This document shows positions 45,823 through 54,893 of a stretch of 64,000 nt of DNA, piece by piece. Source of the DNA: AP-15 sp963755435. GTDB taxonomy: Bacteria; Pseudomonadota; Alphaproteobacteria; ATCC43930; CGMCC-115725. The position numbers and the translations under genes are program-made. The stretch is from positions 124,001-188,000 of the forward strand of contig CAVWJX010000007.1 in NCBI GenBank assembly GCA_963755435.1. Direction: 5' to 3'. The notes under the pieces were generated by a model that was not told where the DNA came from, made no database searches, and saw nothing but the letters and a program-made list of their open reading frames with translations. Within the stretch, counting starts at the first letter, position 1. Every line of letters starts with the position of its first letter.

Positions 45823-48800
45823 ATGGCAAAGCGCATGCTCATCGACGCCACCCATCCGGAAGAGACCCGGGTGGTGGTTCTCAACGGCAATCGTCTCGAG
45901 GAATTCGATTTCGAATCATCCACAAAGCAGCAGGTAAAGGGCAACATCTATCTGGCCAAAGTGACGCGCGTCGAACCGTCGCTGCAGGCCGCTTTCGTCG
46001 AATACGGGGGTAATCGGCACGGGTTTCTAGCATTCAGCGAAATCCATCCCGATTACTTCAGGATTCCGGTCGGCGACCGACTGGCTGACCGCGGCGGGCC
46101 GATGCGTTCCGACAGCAACGCGCCGCAGATTGCCGACGACAGCGCCGAAGACAGCAGCGATGAAGCGGGCGGCGATGAAGCGGGCGGTGAGGATGCCGGG
46201 GTGCCGCTCGAAACGGCGCTGCCCGAGCCGGTTTCGATCACCGAGGCGCCGTCCGAGGGCGAGGACGAGCCGGCGAGCGCCGAACTTGCGGACGACTTGG
46301 CCTGGCATGCGGTAGATGAGCCGGCGGCCGGCTCGGTCGAATCTGCCGGGGAGGGCGCCGCCGGAGCTGCGGCATCGGCGTGGACAATGACGCCTTACGT
46401 CGAGAGCCCACCCGAGTTCGAGCCGGCGGCGCCGGATCCGGCGGAAGCGGCCACCCGTTCCGACGAGGCGGAAGAGACGGAGGATGCAGCCCGGGGCGGC
46501 GACACCGGCACTGAGCGATGGGCGCCGGCCGGCGCCCTCGACGAGGCGGTTCTCGGCCCGCCCGCCGACGCCGACGAATTCGCGTCCGGGGAATTTTCGC
46601 CGGGCGAAATCGCTCTCGCCACCGCGCCGCCCGCCCCGATTGCCGGCCCGGCGGCGCGCGCTCCGGGCGATGGCGAGGCCGGCGAAGCCGAAATCATCGA
46701 AACGCTCGGCGGCGACGAATTCGAGGACGCGCAGCGCCAGCGTTCCCGGACCCCGCGACACTATAAAATCCAGGAGGTGATCAAGCGCCGCCAGATCATG
46801 CTGGTCCAGGTCACCAAGGAGGAGCGCGGCAACAAGGGAGCGGCGCTGACGACTTATTTGTCGCTGGCCGGGCGCTATTGCGTGCTGATGCCGAATACCG
46901 CCCGCGGCGGCGGGGTGTCGCGCAAGATCACCAGCATCTCCGACCGCCGCCGCCTGAAAGACATTCTCGAGGAACTCGATATTCCCGAAGGCATGGGAGT
47001 GATCGTGCGCACCGCCGGCGCCGAGCGCTCCAAGGCCGAGATCAAGCGCGACTACGAATACCTATTGCGGCTGTGGAACGAGATCCGCGAGCTGACATTG
47101 AAGTCGACCGCGCCGGCGCTGATCTATGAGGAAGGCAATCTGATCAAGCGGTCGATTCGCGATCTCTACACCCGCGATATCGACGAAGTGCTGGTCGAAG
47201 GCGAAGCCGGCTACCGCACGGCAAAGGCATTCATGAAGATGTTGATGCCGAGCCACGCCAAGCGGGTCCAGCCGTACCGCGATCCGCAGATCGGGCTGTT
47301 GCACCGCTTTCAGGTCGAGAGCCAGATCGACGCGATCCACTCGCCGATCGTCCAGCTGCGTTCGGGCGGCTACGTCGTGATCAACCAGACCGAGGCGCTG
47401 GTCGCGATCGACGTCAATTCGGGACGCTCGACGCGCGAGCGCAACATCGAAGAGACCGCGCTGCGCACCAATCTCGAAGCGGCCGAGGAGATCGCCCGCC
47501 AGCTGCGCCTGCGCGATCTTGCCGGGCTGATCGTCATCGACTTCATCGATATGGAGGAGCACCGCAACCAGGGGGCGGTGGAGCGGCGGCTCAAGGACGC
47601 GCTGAAGAACGACCGCGCCCGCATCCAGGTCGGCCGGATCAGCCCGTTCGGCCTCCTCGAAATGTCGCGCCAGCGGCTGCGACCGTCCCTGGTCGAGACC
47701 TCGACCCAGCCCTGTCCGCATTGCGGCGGCACCGGGTTCATCCGCTCGACCGAATCGACGGCACTCTATGTGCTGCGCTCGATCGAAGAGGAGGGCATGC
47801 GGCGGCGCTCGGCCGAGGTTTGCATTTATGTGCCGACCGCGGTGGCGCTCTACATCCTCAACCATAAGCGTGACTCTTTGGCGCAGCTGGAAGCGCGCTA
47901 TGGCATTCACGTGCTGGTGGCGCGCGACGATGCGCTGATCCCGCCGGCCTTCCGGCTCGAACGATTGCGCGCCTACGAGCCGGGAGAGACGGCGGCGGTG
48001 GCGCCGGCGCCGTTGACCCAGGCGAGCGAGATCGAAGAGGAGGAGCCCGAGGACGAAGTTGAGGGCGAGGCAACAGCGGAGGGCGGCAGCGCCCTGACGT
48101 CCGAGGCCGATGGCGAGGACGAGCGCGGTCGCGGCCGCCGCCGCCGCCGGCGGCGGCGCCGGCACGACGACGAAGCCGGGACCCGCGGCCCAGCCATAGC
48201 GGCGCGCGCCGATGAGACCGAGGAAGCCGAGGCCGACGCGCCGGCGGCCGCCGCCGGGGCCGAGCCGAGCGAGCATCGCAACGGCGAGGAAGACGCGGAC
48301 GGCGACAAGCAGCGACGCCGGCGCGGGCGGCGCGGCGGCAGGCGGCGCGGGCGGCGCGAGGACGGCATCGATGAGCTGGGCCCGGCCGCAGCCACAGTCG
48401 AGATCGTGGCTGTCGACGACGAGGGCGGCGAAGATCTCGGTGCGGGCGGAACCGCAGGCCGCGAAACCGAACCGGGCGAAACCGAAATCGTCGAGGCGGC
48501 GATGCCGTTGCCCGAGGAAGTTGGCGTGCCGGAACCGGCTTTGGCGGGTGAGGCCGCGTTCGAAGCCGCGAGCATGCCGGCGCTCGCCGGCGAACCCGCA
48601 GCACCGCCCTGGCAACACGCGAACGTTCTGTCCGCAGCGTCGCCGACCGGGCAATCTCCGGTCAGCCTCGATGCGGTTGCCGCCGACGCGATCTCCGCCG
48701 ATCCGGTCTCCGCCGATCCGGTCTCCGATCGGGAAGGGCGCCTCGGGGCCGCCGCCCCGGTGTGGCAGCTGCGCCCGGCGCGCGAGCCGGAGCCCGATCC

Positions 48801-49059
48801 CCGAGCCGCGGCCGAGCCGGAAGAAAGCTTGCCGCCGCCCGCGCCAGAGGCGCCCGCGCCCGAGACGCCATCGGCGCCGCTACCGGAGCCGGCCCATGCG
48901 ACCGAGCCGGCTCATGCGACTGAGTCGGCCCATGCGACCGAGCCGGCCCATGCGACCGAGCCGGCCCATGCGACCGAGCCGGCCCATGCGACCGAGCCGG
49001 TGTCGGAGCGGCCGGTAAACCCGCGCCGGGGCTGGTGGCAGCGGCTGATCCAATCCTAG
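45823..49059 (+). CDS. rne: Ribonuclease E
   Basis: The product is 1078 residues. The S1 RNA-binding domain begins at once (KRMLIDATHPEETRVVVLNG, AFVEYGGNRHGFLAFSEIHP) but is split by a ~220-residue acidic Ala/Glu-rich insert (about 88-310) before HYKIQEVIKRRQIMLVQVTK, a layout usual in alphaproteobacteria. The catalytic metal site has Asp530 in IDVNSGRSTRERNIEETALR and a second Asp near 573 in IVIDFIDMEEHRNQ. The zinc link is CPHCGG (Cys631, Cys634). From about residue 720 the tail is disordered, with Arg-rich blocks (GRGRRRRRRRRRHDD, RRRRGRRGGRRRGRR) that bind RNA or partners, and ends with six EPAHAT-like repeats. It initiates decay of most mRNAs and processes rRNA and tRNA. Confidence 0.96.
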   Translation: MAKRMLIDATHPEETRVVVLNGNRLEEFDFESSTKQQVKGNIYLAKVTRVEPSLQAAFVEYGGNRHGFLAFSEIHPDYFRIPVGDRLADRGGPMRSDSNAPQIADDSAEDSSDEAGGDEAGGEDAGVPLETALPEPVSITEAPSEGEDEPASAELADDLAWHAVDEPAAGSVESAGEGAAGAAASAWTMTPYVESPPEFEPAAPDPAEAATRSDEAEETEDAARGGDTGTERWAPAGALDEAVLGPPADADEFASGEFSPGEIALATAPPAPIAGPAARAPGDGEAGEAEIIETLGGDEFEDAQRQRSRTPRHYKIQEVIKRRQIMLVQVTKEERGNKGAALTTYLSLAGRYCVLMPNTARGGGVSRKITSISDRRRLKDILEELDIPEGMGVIVRTAGAERSKAEIKRDYEYLLRLWNEIRELTLKSTAPALIYEEGNLIKRSIRDLYTRDIDEVLVEGEAGYRTAKAFMKMLMPSHAKRVQPYRDPQIGLLHRFQVESQIDAIHSPIVQLRSGGYVVINQTEALVAIDVNSGRSTRERNIEETALRTNLEAAEEIARQLRLRDLAGLIVIDFIDMEEHRNQGAVERRLKDALKNDRARIQVGRISPFGLLEMSRQRLRPSLVETSTQPCPHCGGTGFIRSTESTALYVLRSIEEEGMRRRSAEVCIYVPTAVALYILNHKRDSLAQLEARYGIHVLVARDDALIPPAFRLERLRAYEPGETAAVAPAPLTQASEIEEEEPEDEVEGEATAEGGSALTSEADGEDERGRGRRRRRRRRRHDDEAGTRGPAIAARADETEEAEADAPAAAAGAEPSEHRNGEEDADGDKQRRRRGRRGGRRRGRREDGIDELGPAAATVEIVAVDDEGGEDLGAGGTAGRETEPGETEIVEAAMPLPEEVGVPEPALAGEAAFEAASMPALAGEPAAPPWQHANVLSAASPTGQSPVSLDAVAADAISADPVSADPVSDREGRLGAAAPVWQLRPAREPEPDPRAAAEPEESLPPPAPEAPAPETPSAPLPEPAHATEPAHATESAHATEPAHATEPAHATEPAHATEPVSERPVNPRRGWWQRLIQS
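48886..48993 (+). repeat. Six tandem 18-bp repeats in the rne 3' end
   Basis: The unit GAGCCGGCCCATGCGACC (Glu-Pro-Ala-His-Ala-Thr) is repeated six times, 48886-48903 through 48976-48993. Unit 2 differs at two bases and unit 3 at one (giving Ser for Pro). Units 1 and 4-6 are identical, which suggests recent slippage or unequal exchange. Confidence 0.92.
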
Positions 49060-49248
49060 CTGGCGCTGGGCTCGAATGGCGCCGGGCCTGGGAGTGGCGG
49101 AATTGGGAGTGGCGAACCTGGACGGGTGGGGCTGGGAGCCGGCGTCATTTGCGGCGGAGCGGCCGCAATTCTATCGTGACGGCCGGCTCGGCTTCGCCGA
49201 GCGCCAACTCGGTCGGGTCTGCCGACGCGCTTTTTGAAAGCGGGATCG

Positions 49249-50607
49249 ATGTTGCTCCGTCCTGTTCTGAGGGCCGCGGCTCTGATGGCCGTCGTGGTGC
49301 TTGCCTTTGCCCAGATCGCCGCGGCGCAGCCGGGCGGTGGCAACAGCGTGAGCCTGTTGCGCGACACCGAAATCGAAGCCGATATCCGCACGATGATGAC
49401 GCCAATCTGGCAGGTAGCCGGGCTCGACCCCGACGCCGTCCACGTCTATCTGGTCGCTGATGACAGCATCAACTCGTTTGTCGCCGGCGGTCAGAATATT
49501 TTCATAAATTCCGGCCTACTTTTGCGAGCGAAGTCGCCGAACCAGCTGATCGGCGTGCTCGCGCACGAGACCGGCCACATCGCCGGCGGCCATCTCTACA
49601 AGGACGCTGAGGCGATGCGCGACGCCAGCATCGAAGAGATCATCGCGATGGTCGCCGGGGCGGCCGCGACGGTGGCCTCGCACGGCAGCGACGGTGGCGC
49701 GGCGCTGCTGGGTGCTGCCGGGGTCGGCGAGCGAGCTTTTCTGCAATTCTCGGTGACCCAGGAAGCCACCGCCGACCATGCCGCGATGAATTTTCTCGAT
49801 GCCACCCACCAATCGGCTCGCGGTCTATTGCAGTTCCTGGAAATGATGCAGACCGAGGAGCTGCTGACCGGAGAGCGTGAGAACCCCTACCTGACCGATC
49901 ATCCGCTCACCCAGGAGCGCATCGATTACGTCCGAGATCACGTCGACCGCTCGCCCTATTCAAATGTTCCGGACAAGCCATCCTGGATCGCCATGCTGCA
50001 GCGCATCAAGGCCAAGCTCGCCGCGTTCACCGAGCCGCCATCTTCGACCCTGGCCAAATACCCGGCCGACGACCATTCGGTTCTGGCGCGCTATGCCCGG
50101 GCGATCGCGCTCTACCGTATTCCGGACCTCGACAAGGCTCTGCCCGAAATCGACGGGCTGATCCGCGACGATCCGGCCGACCCGTATTTTCGCGAGCTGA
50201 AAGGCCAGATGCTGTTCGAGAATGGCCATGTCGCACAGGCGGTGGGCCCATATGAGCAAGCGCTTCGTCTCGATCCGGACGCGCCGCTGCTGCGGATCGA
50301 ACTCGCTCAGGTCTATATCGAGAACCATGAGCCGGCCCAGAACCGGCTTGCGATCGCCTATCTGAGCGATGCGTTGCGTACCGAGGACAAGGACGTCGAG
50401 GCCTGGCACCTGCTGGCGACCGCTTATGGGCGCGACCATCAGTTCGGCATGGCGGCGCTGTCCCTGGCCGAGGAAGCGCTCGCCGCTGACAACAAAAAGG
50501 ACGCGGTCGGGGAAGCCGGCCAAGCCGAGCATCTGCTGCCCCGGAGCAGCGCCGCCTATGGCCGGGCGCAGGAGATCCGCAGCCAGGCCAGGGAGCTCGA
50601 CGATTAG
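49249..50607 (+). CDS. M48-family periplasmic metalloprotease with TPRs (BepA-like)
   Basis: The product has about 452 residues. A signal peptide (LLRPVLRAAALMAVVVLAFA to IAAAQ) leads the protein to the periplasm. The zinc site is HETGH, near residues 100-110, in VLAHETGHIAGGHLY, with the third ligand Glu in FSVTQEATADHAAMNFLD. The C-terminal half has TPR units (DPADPYFRELKGQMLFENG, AVGPYEQALRLDPDAPLLR). BepA-type proteins help assemble or degrade outer-membrane proteins such as LptD. TTG 49234 would add five residues. The next gene, a DsbA-like protein, fits a periplasmic quality-control pair. Confidence 0.92.
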   Translation: MLLRPVLRAAALMAVVVLAFAQIAAAQPGGGNSVSLLRDTEIEADIRTMMTPIWQVAGLDPDAVHVYLVADDSINSFVAGGQNIFINSGLLLRAKSPNQLIGVLAHETGHIAGGHLYKDAEAMRDASIEEIIAMVAGAAATVASHGSDGGAALLGAAGVGERAFLQFSVTQEATADHAAMNFLDATHQSARGLLQFLEMMQTEELLTGERENPYLTDHPLTQERIDYVRDHVDRSPYSNVPDKPSWIAMLQRIKAKLAAFTEPPSSTLAKYPADDHSVLARYARAIALYRIPDLDKALPEIDGLIRDDPADPYFRELKGQMLFENGHVAQAVGPYEQALRLDPDAPLLRIELAQVYIENHEPAQNRLAIAYLSDALRTEDKDVEAWHLLATAYGRDHQFGMAALSLAEEALAADNKKDAVGEAGQAEHLLPRSSAAYGRAQEIRSQARELDD

Positions 50608-50673
50608 GCCGCGTTCGGACGATTTGGACCGGGCGGGGTTGCCGCCGTCACTTTGTATTGGGGAGCGGAGTTG

Positions 50674-51423
50674 ATGCTGGTTGGCGTACGCGTGATGATC
50701 ATGGCGCTGGTTTGCGCGCTCGTGGCTGTGGCCCCTTGCGGCGCGAGCCGGGCGGCCGACGCGACAATACCGCAGCGGCAGCAGATCGAAACGGTCGTTC
50801 ACGATTATCTGTTGCAGCACCCCGACGTGCTGATCGCCGCGCTGCGGGCGGCGGAGGACAAGCTCGACCGCGACAACGACGCCAAAGCCTCGCAAGCGGT
50901 GACGCAGCATCGCCCGGAGATCTACGACAACCCGGCAACCCCGGTCGGCGGCAATCCGCAAGGCAGCGCCACGATCGTCGAGTTCTTCGACTACCGCTGC
51001 CCCTATTGCAAGCAGGTTCAGCCATCGCTCGAAGCGCTAATCAAGCAGGACCCGCAGCTGCGCCTCGTCTATAAGGAATTCCCGATTCTCGGGCCGGTGT
51101 CGGTTACCGCCGCGCACGCGGCCCTCGCGGCGCAGCGCCAGGGCAAGTACGACGCGTTTCACGCGGCGATGATGGCGGCGCGCGGAAACATTAGCGACGA
51201 CACCATCTTCCAGGTGGCGGCTTCGGTCGGGCTCGATGTCGACCGGCTCAAACGCGATATGGCGTCACCCGAGATTGCCCGACAGCTGAAGGACAATTTG
51301 GTTCTGGCCGACGCGCTCAACATTCACGGCACCCCGGCCTTCATTGTCGGCGATCGGGTGGTGCCGGGCGCCGTCGATCTCGGCACCCTGAAGACCATGG
51401 TCGCCGATCAGCATCGGCAGTAG
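50674..51423 (+). CDS. Periplasmic DsbA-family thiol oxidoreductase
   Basis: The product has about 249 residues. A signal peptide (MIMALVCALVAVAPCGASRA) is followed by a helix rich in Gln and Asp (QRQQIETVVHDYLLQHPDVL), typical of the com1/ScsC-like or 27-kDa outer membrane protein group. The thioredoxin fold has the active site Cys109-Pro-Tyr-Cys112 in FFDYRCPYCKQVQPS, and the cis-proline loop NIHGTPAFIVGDRVVPG. It oxidises or isomerises disulfides of exported proteins. ATG 50674 is favoured by GGAG; the frame also opens at TTG 50653. It is 66 bases after the M48 protease. Confidence 0.92.
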   Translation: MLVGVRVMIMALVCALVAVAPCGASRAADATIPQRQQIETVVHDYLLQHPDVLIAALRAAEDKLDRDNDAKASQAVTQHRPEIYDNPATPVGGNPQGSATIVEFFDYRCPYCKQVQPSLEALIKQDPQLRLVYKEFPILGPVSVTAAHAALAAQRQGKYDAFHAAMMAARGNISDDTIFQVAASVGLDVDRLKRDMASPEIARQLKDNLVLADALNIHGTPAFIVGDRVVPGAVDLGTLKTMVADQHRQ

Positions 51424-51484
51424 CACGGCAGTGGGGCGAGACCCGCCGCTTGGTGCGTGCTCGCGCAACCCGAACCGACCGGGC

Positions 51485-52126
51485 TCAATGCTCGGCGTCG
51501 GGCTGGTTGTCCGGGTGGGCCGCTTGAAACGGGCCGAGCTTCATGCAGCTGGCGACGATCCTGGCGATCGTCGGATAGGGGGTCATGTCGAGGCGATAGC
51601 GTTCGGCATTGACCGCCTGCGGCACCAAGGCCACATCGGCCAGACCGGGCTGGTCGCCATGGCAGAAAACCCCAGTGCGCGGGTCGCCGGCGAGCAGCGT
51701 TTCGAGCGCCTGAAAGCCGGTGTCGATCCAATGATTGTACCAGGCGGCGATGTCGCTCTCGCCGCGGCCGAACGAATGCGTCAGGTAGCGCAGCACTCGC
51801 AGATTGTCGATCGGGTGGATGTCGCAGGCGACGATGTCGGCGAGCGCCCGCGCCCGCGCCCGATCGGCCGGGTTCGCCGGCAAAAGCGGCGGGTCGGGAT
51901 GGGTTTCGTCGAGGTATTCGATAATCGCCATCGACTGGATCAGGATGCGGCCGTCATCCTCGAGTGTCGGGACCAGGGCTTGCGGGTTGACGTCGCGGTA
52001 ATCGGGCTTAGTCTGATCATTGCGCCGCAGGTGGATCGGGACCGTCTCATAGGCAAGCCCCTTCAAATTGAGGGCGATGCGGACGCGAAACGCGGCCGAG
52101 GACCGGAAAAAACTGTAAAGCTTCAT
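51485..52126 (-). CDS. maiA: Maleylacetoacetate isomerase / zeta-class glutathione S-transferase
   Basis: This 213-residue GST has an N-terminal thioredoxin-like domain MKLYSFFRSSAAFRVRIALN, with the SSxxxRVRIAL zeta-class motif carrying the active-site serine. NPQALVPTLEDDGRILIQSM then IEYLDETHPDPPLLP complete the glutathione site. The C-terminal helical domain has DIHPIDNLRVLRYL and CHGDQPGLADVALVPQAVNA. Zeta GSTs isomerise maleylacetoacetate in tyrosine breakdown. No homogentisate genes are near, so the cellular substrate is inferred from family only. The start ATG 52126 is canonical. Confidence 0.9.
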   Translation of the reverse strand: MKLYSFFRSSAAFRVRIALNLKGLAYETVPIHLRRNDQTKPDYRDVNPQALVPTLEDDGRILIQSMAIIEYLDETHPDPPLLPANPADRARARALADIVACDIHPIDNLRVLRYLTHSFGRGESDIAAWYNHWIDTGFQALETLLAGDPRTGVFCHGDQPGLADVALVPQAVNAERYRLDMTPYPTIARIVASCMKLGPFQAAHPDNQPDAEH

Positions 52127-52415
52127 TTTGCCGCCCCTTCGCCGAAGCCGGCCGTCAGGCCGTCTGCCGATCGTAGCCGATCCCGGCCGGGTCAAGAAGG
52201 TCGGCGCCGCGACCGGCGCGAGCCGCGGCGGCCGGGCCACGCGATCGAGCGAAGAATCCGGCTCGAGTTCTCGGCCCAAGCGGGACTGAAAATCGATGCG
52301 GGCTTGACGCGGGCGTCGCCGGCGATTGCCGGGCACGCGACGATTTCGGTGCGCGCGGGCCAATTCCGGCTAATCATCTGTCTCGCTAATCGAGGAAACG
52401 CGATAAAACCAACGG

Positions 52416-54839
52416 GTGAGATCGAACCCGTTCGATTTGACATGCCCGGCATCGTTCCGGACGAAACCGGACCGCCGGGCGTGGGTTTTTGCCCGACAAA
52501 GCGCCGCCGGATTGGCGCTTTTGGCGGCGTTATGGCCGCATCCGGCGCTGGCCCAGAACCCGCCTGCGGCCAGCAGCGGCAGCGCGACCCCGGCGGCGTC
52601 GGCCATCACGGTGCTCCCGACCGTCGAAATCGTCGGGGCCACCCCGCTGCTCGGCTCAGGGGTCGATCGCAACAAGGTACCGGCGCAAAGCAATGTGGTG
52701 ACCGGCCAGGACATCACCCGCGACGGCAATGCCGATGCGCTGCGGGCATTGAACGAGGCGGTCCCCGGGGTCAGCCTCGACGCCGCGGCCGGCAACCCGT
52801 TTCAACCGAGCCTGTTCTACCACGGCTTCCAGGCCTCACCGTTGCAGGGCAACCCGCAGGGGCTCGCGGTCTATCTGAACGGCGCGCGGTTCAACCAGCC
52901 GTTTGGCGACACCGTTAATTGGGATCTGATCCCGAGCCTGGCGGTCGCGCGCATGGACCTCGTCGGCTCGAACCCGGTGTTCGGGCTCAACGCGCTCGGC
53001 GGCGCGTTGTCGGTCGAGATGAAGAACGGGTTCACCTATCCCGGCGCCGAGATCGATCTGCTCGGCGGCTCGTTCGCGCACTACCAGGGCGAATTTCAAT
53101 ACGGGGTACGCAGCGGCAATGTCGCGGTCTATGCCGCGGGCAGCGGACTGCAGGAGGGCGGTTGGCGCGACCTGCAATCCTCCGATCTCGGCAACTTTTA
53201 TGGCGATCTCGGCTGGCGCGGCGAGCGCGGCGAGGTCCACGTCAATGTGACCGCGGCTCAGACCCGGCTGAACGGCCCCGGAACCGCACCGGTCCAGCTG
53301 TTGGCGGTCGATCCCGCGGCGCAATTCACCGCGCCCAACCTGATAACCAATAAATATACCCGGGTAAATCTTACCGGAAACTACGACGTGTCCGACAATA
53401 CATCGCTGCAGGGAAACGCCTATTACGATTATTTGCTGCAAAAGGTCTATAACGGCAATGTCGCGGATGCCTCGCCATGCGATGACGGGTCGGGCTTTCT
53501 GTGCGTGAGCCCGGGCGTGTTCGCGACCGGCCGCAACGGCGCCCCGATTGCCGATTTTCTTAATGGCGGCCCATATTCGGATCTCGATCAGCAATCGACC
53601 AACACCAACGGGTACGGCGCCTCGCTGCAGGCGACCAACCACAAAGAGGTGCTCGGGCGCTCCAACCAGTTCATCGTCGGGGCAAGCTTCGACGGCGGCC
53701 AAACCCTGTTCGGCGCCAGCACCCAGATCGGCGGGTTGTCGCTCGCCGATCGGGTGTTCGCCGGTCCCGGCATCACGATCGACCAGGCCGGCGGGCTGAT
53801 CGCCCCGGTGCGCGTTGGCATCGCCAACGCCTATTACGGGGCGTTTTTTACCGACACCTACGACCTCACCCGGTTGCTGTCGGCCAACGTCGCCGGCCGC
53901 TACAATCTGGCGCAGATCAACCTCAACGACCAGATTGGCACGGCGCTGACCGGCGACCATACCTATGGCCGCTTCAACCCCTCGGCGGGCCTGACCTACA
54001 AGATCCTACCAGCGCTCAGCCTCTATGCGAGCTGGGCGGAGGCAAACCGGGCGCCGACCCCGGCCGAGCTCAGCTGCGCCAGTGCCGCCAGCCCGTGCAG
54101 CCTCGGCAACTTCTTTGTCGGCGACCCGAACCTGAAGCAAGTCGTCGCGCACACGGTCGAGGCCGGAATTCGGGCCGAGACCCATCCTTTTACCGGAGCG
54201 CGGCTGACATCCGATCTGGCGCTCTATCACACCACCCTCGCCGACGACATCTGGCTGGTGAACAGCCCGATCCAAGGCCGTGCGTTTTTTCAGAACATCG
54301 GCGCGACCCGGCGCCAGGGTTTCGATATCGACTTCAAGCTCAAGACCGATCGCCTGCTCGCCTGGATCGCCTATTCGTACGTTGACGCGACGTTTCAGAC
54401 CGGCTTTACCGAATTGAGCGAGAACAATCCGGGCGCCGATGCCAATGGCAATATCCAGGTCCAGCCCGGCGACCGGCTTCCCGGAATCCCCAATAACTTG
54501 TTCAAGCTCGGCGTCGACTACAAAGTCACCGACGCCTGGACGATTGGCGGCGATGCGATTGCCGCGGCGGGGCAGTTCCTGTTTGGCGACGAGGCCAATC
54601 TGACTGCACTGACGCCCCCCTACTTCGTGCTGAACCTGCACACCAGCTATCAGGTCACCCGAAATCTCCAGCTGTTCGCGCTGTTGGAAAACGCCTTCGA
54701 CGCGACCTACTACACCTACGGCACCTTTTCCCCGACCGCCTCGGTGCCGATCGTCCAGGCCCCCGGCGCCACCGACCCGCGCAGCTACAGCCCGGCTGCG
54801 CCGATTGCCGTGACCGTCGGCGTCCGCGCCACCTTCTGA
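52416..54839 (+). CDS. TonB-dependent outer-membrane receptor
   Basis: The product has 807 residues. The signal peptide includes SAAGLALLAALWPHPALAQN. The plug domain (about 70-210) has VVTGQDITRDGNADALRALN, VPGVSLDAAAGNPFQP, and the RMDLVGSNPVFGLNALGGAL motif that closes the plug. The 22-strand barrel ends with aromatic Phe (VTVGVRATF), the insertion signal. No clear TonB box of the ETVxV type is seen, though ITVLPTVEIVG near residue 64 could serve. The substrate, possibly a siderophore, vitamin or other nutrient, cannot be told. The start is GTG 52416 with a weak ribosome site. No inner-membrane transporter is adjacent. Confidence 0.92.
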   Translation: MRSNPFDLTCPASFRTKPDRRAWVFARQSAAGLALLAALWPHPALAQNPPAASSGSATPAASAITVLPTVEIVGATPLLGSGVDRNKVPAQSNVVTGQDITRDGNADALRALNEAVPGVSLDAAAGNPFQPSLFYHGFQASPLQGNPQGLAVYLNGARFNQPFGDTVNWDLIPSLAVARMDLVGSNPVFGLNALGGALSVEMKNGFTYPGAEIDLLGGSFAHYQGEFQYGVRSGNVAVYAAGSGLQEGGWRDLQSSDLGNFYGDLGWRGERGEVHVNVTAAQTRLNGPGTAPVQLLAVDPAAQFTAPNLITNKYTRVNLTGNYDVSDNTSLQGNAYYDYLLQKVYNGNVADASPCDDGSGFLCVSPGVFATGRNGAPIADFLNGGPYSDLDQQSTNTNGYGASLQATNHKEVLGRSNQFIVGASFDGGQTLFGASTQIGGLSLADRVFAGPGITIDQAGGLIAPVRVGIANAYYGAFFTDTYDLTRLLSANVAGRYNLAQINLNDQIGTALTGDHTYGRFNPSAGLTYKILPALSLYASWAEANRAPTPAELSCASAASPCSLGNFFVGDPNLKQVVAHTVEAGIRAETHPFTGARLTSDLALYHTTLADDIWLVNSPIQGRAFFQNIGATRRQGFDIDFKLKTDRLLAWIAYSYVDATFQTGFTELSENNPGADANGNIQVQPGDRLPGIPNNLFKLGVDYKVTDAWTIGGDAIAAAGQFLFGDEANLTALTPPYFVLNLHTSYQVTRNLQLFALLENAFDATYYTYGTFSPTASVPIVQAPGATDPRSYSPAAPIAVTVGVRATF

Positions 54840-54893
54840 TCAAGCCCGCTGAACTTTCCCCAACGCTCGCGGGCCGCCGCGTGACCCGCCACG

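Noticed and set aside
45699..45937. Frame MADIKLFRQGISSGVTGFLA upstream of rne
   Set aside because: It overlaps rne in a different frame and shows no family; likely leader sequence.
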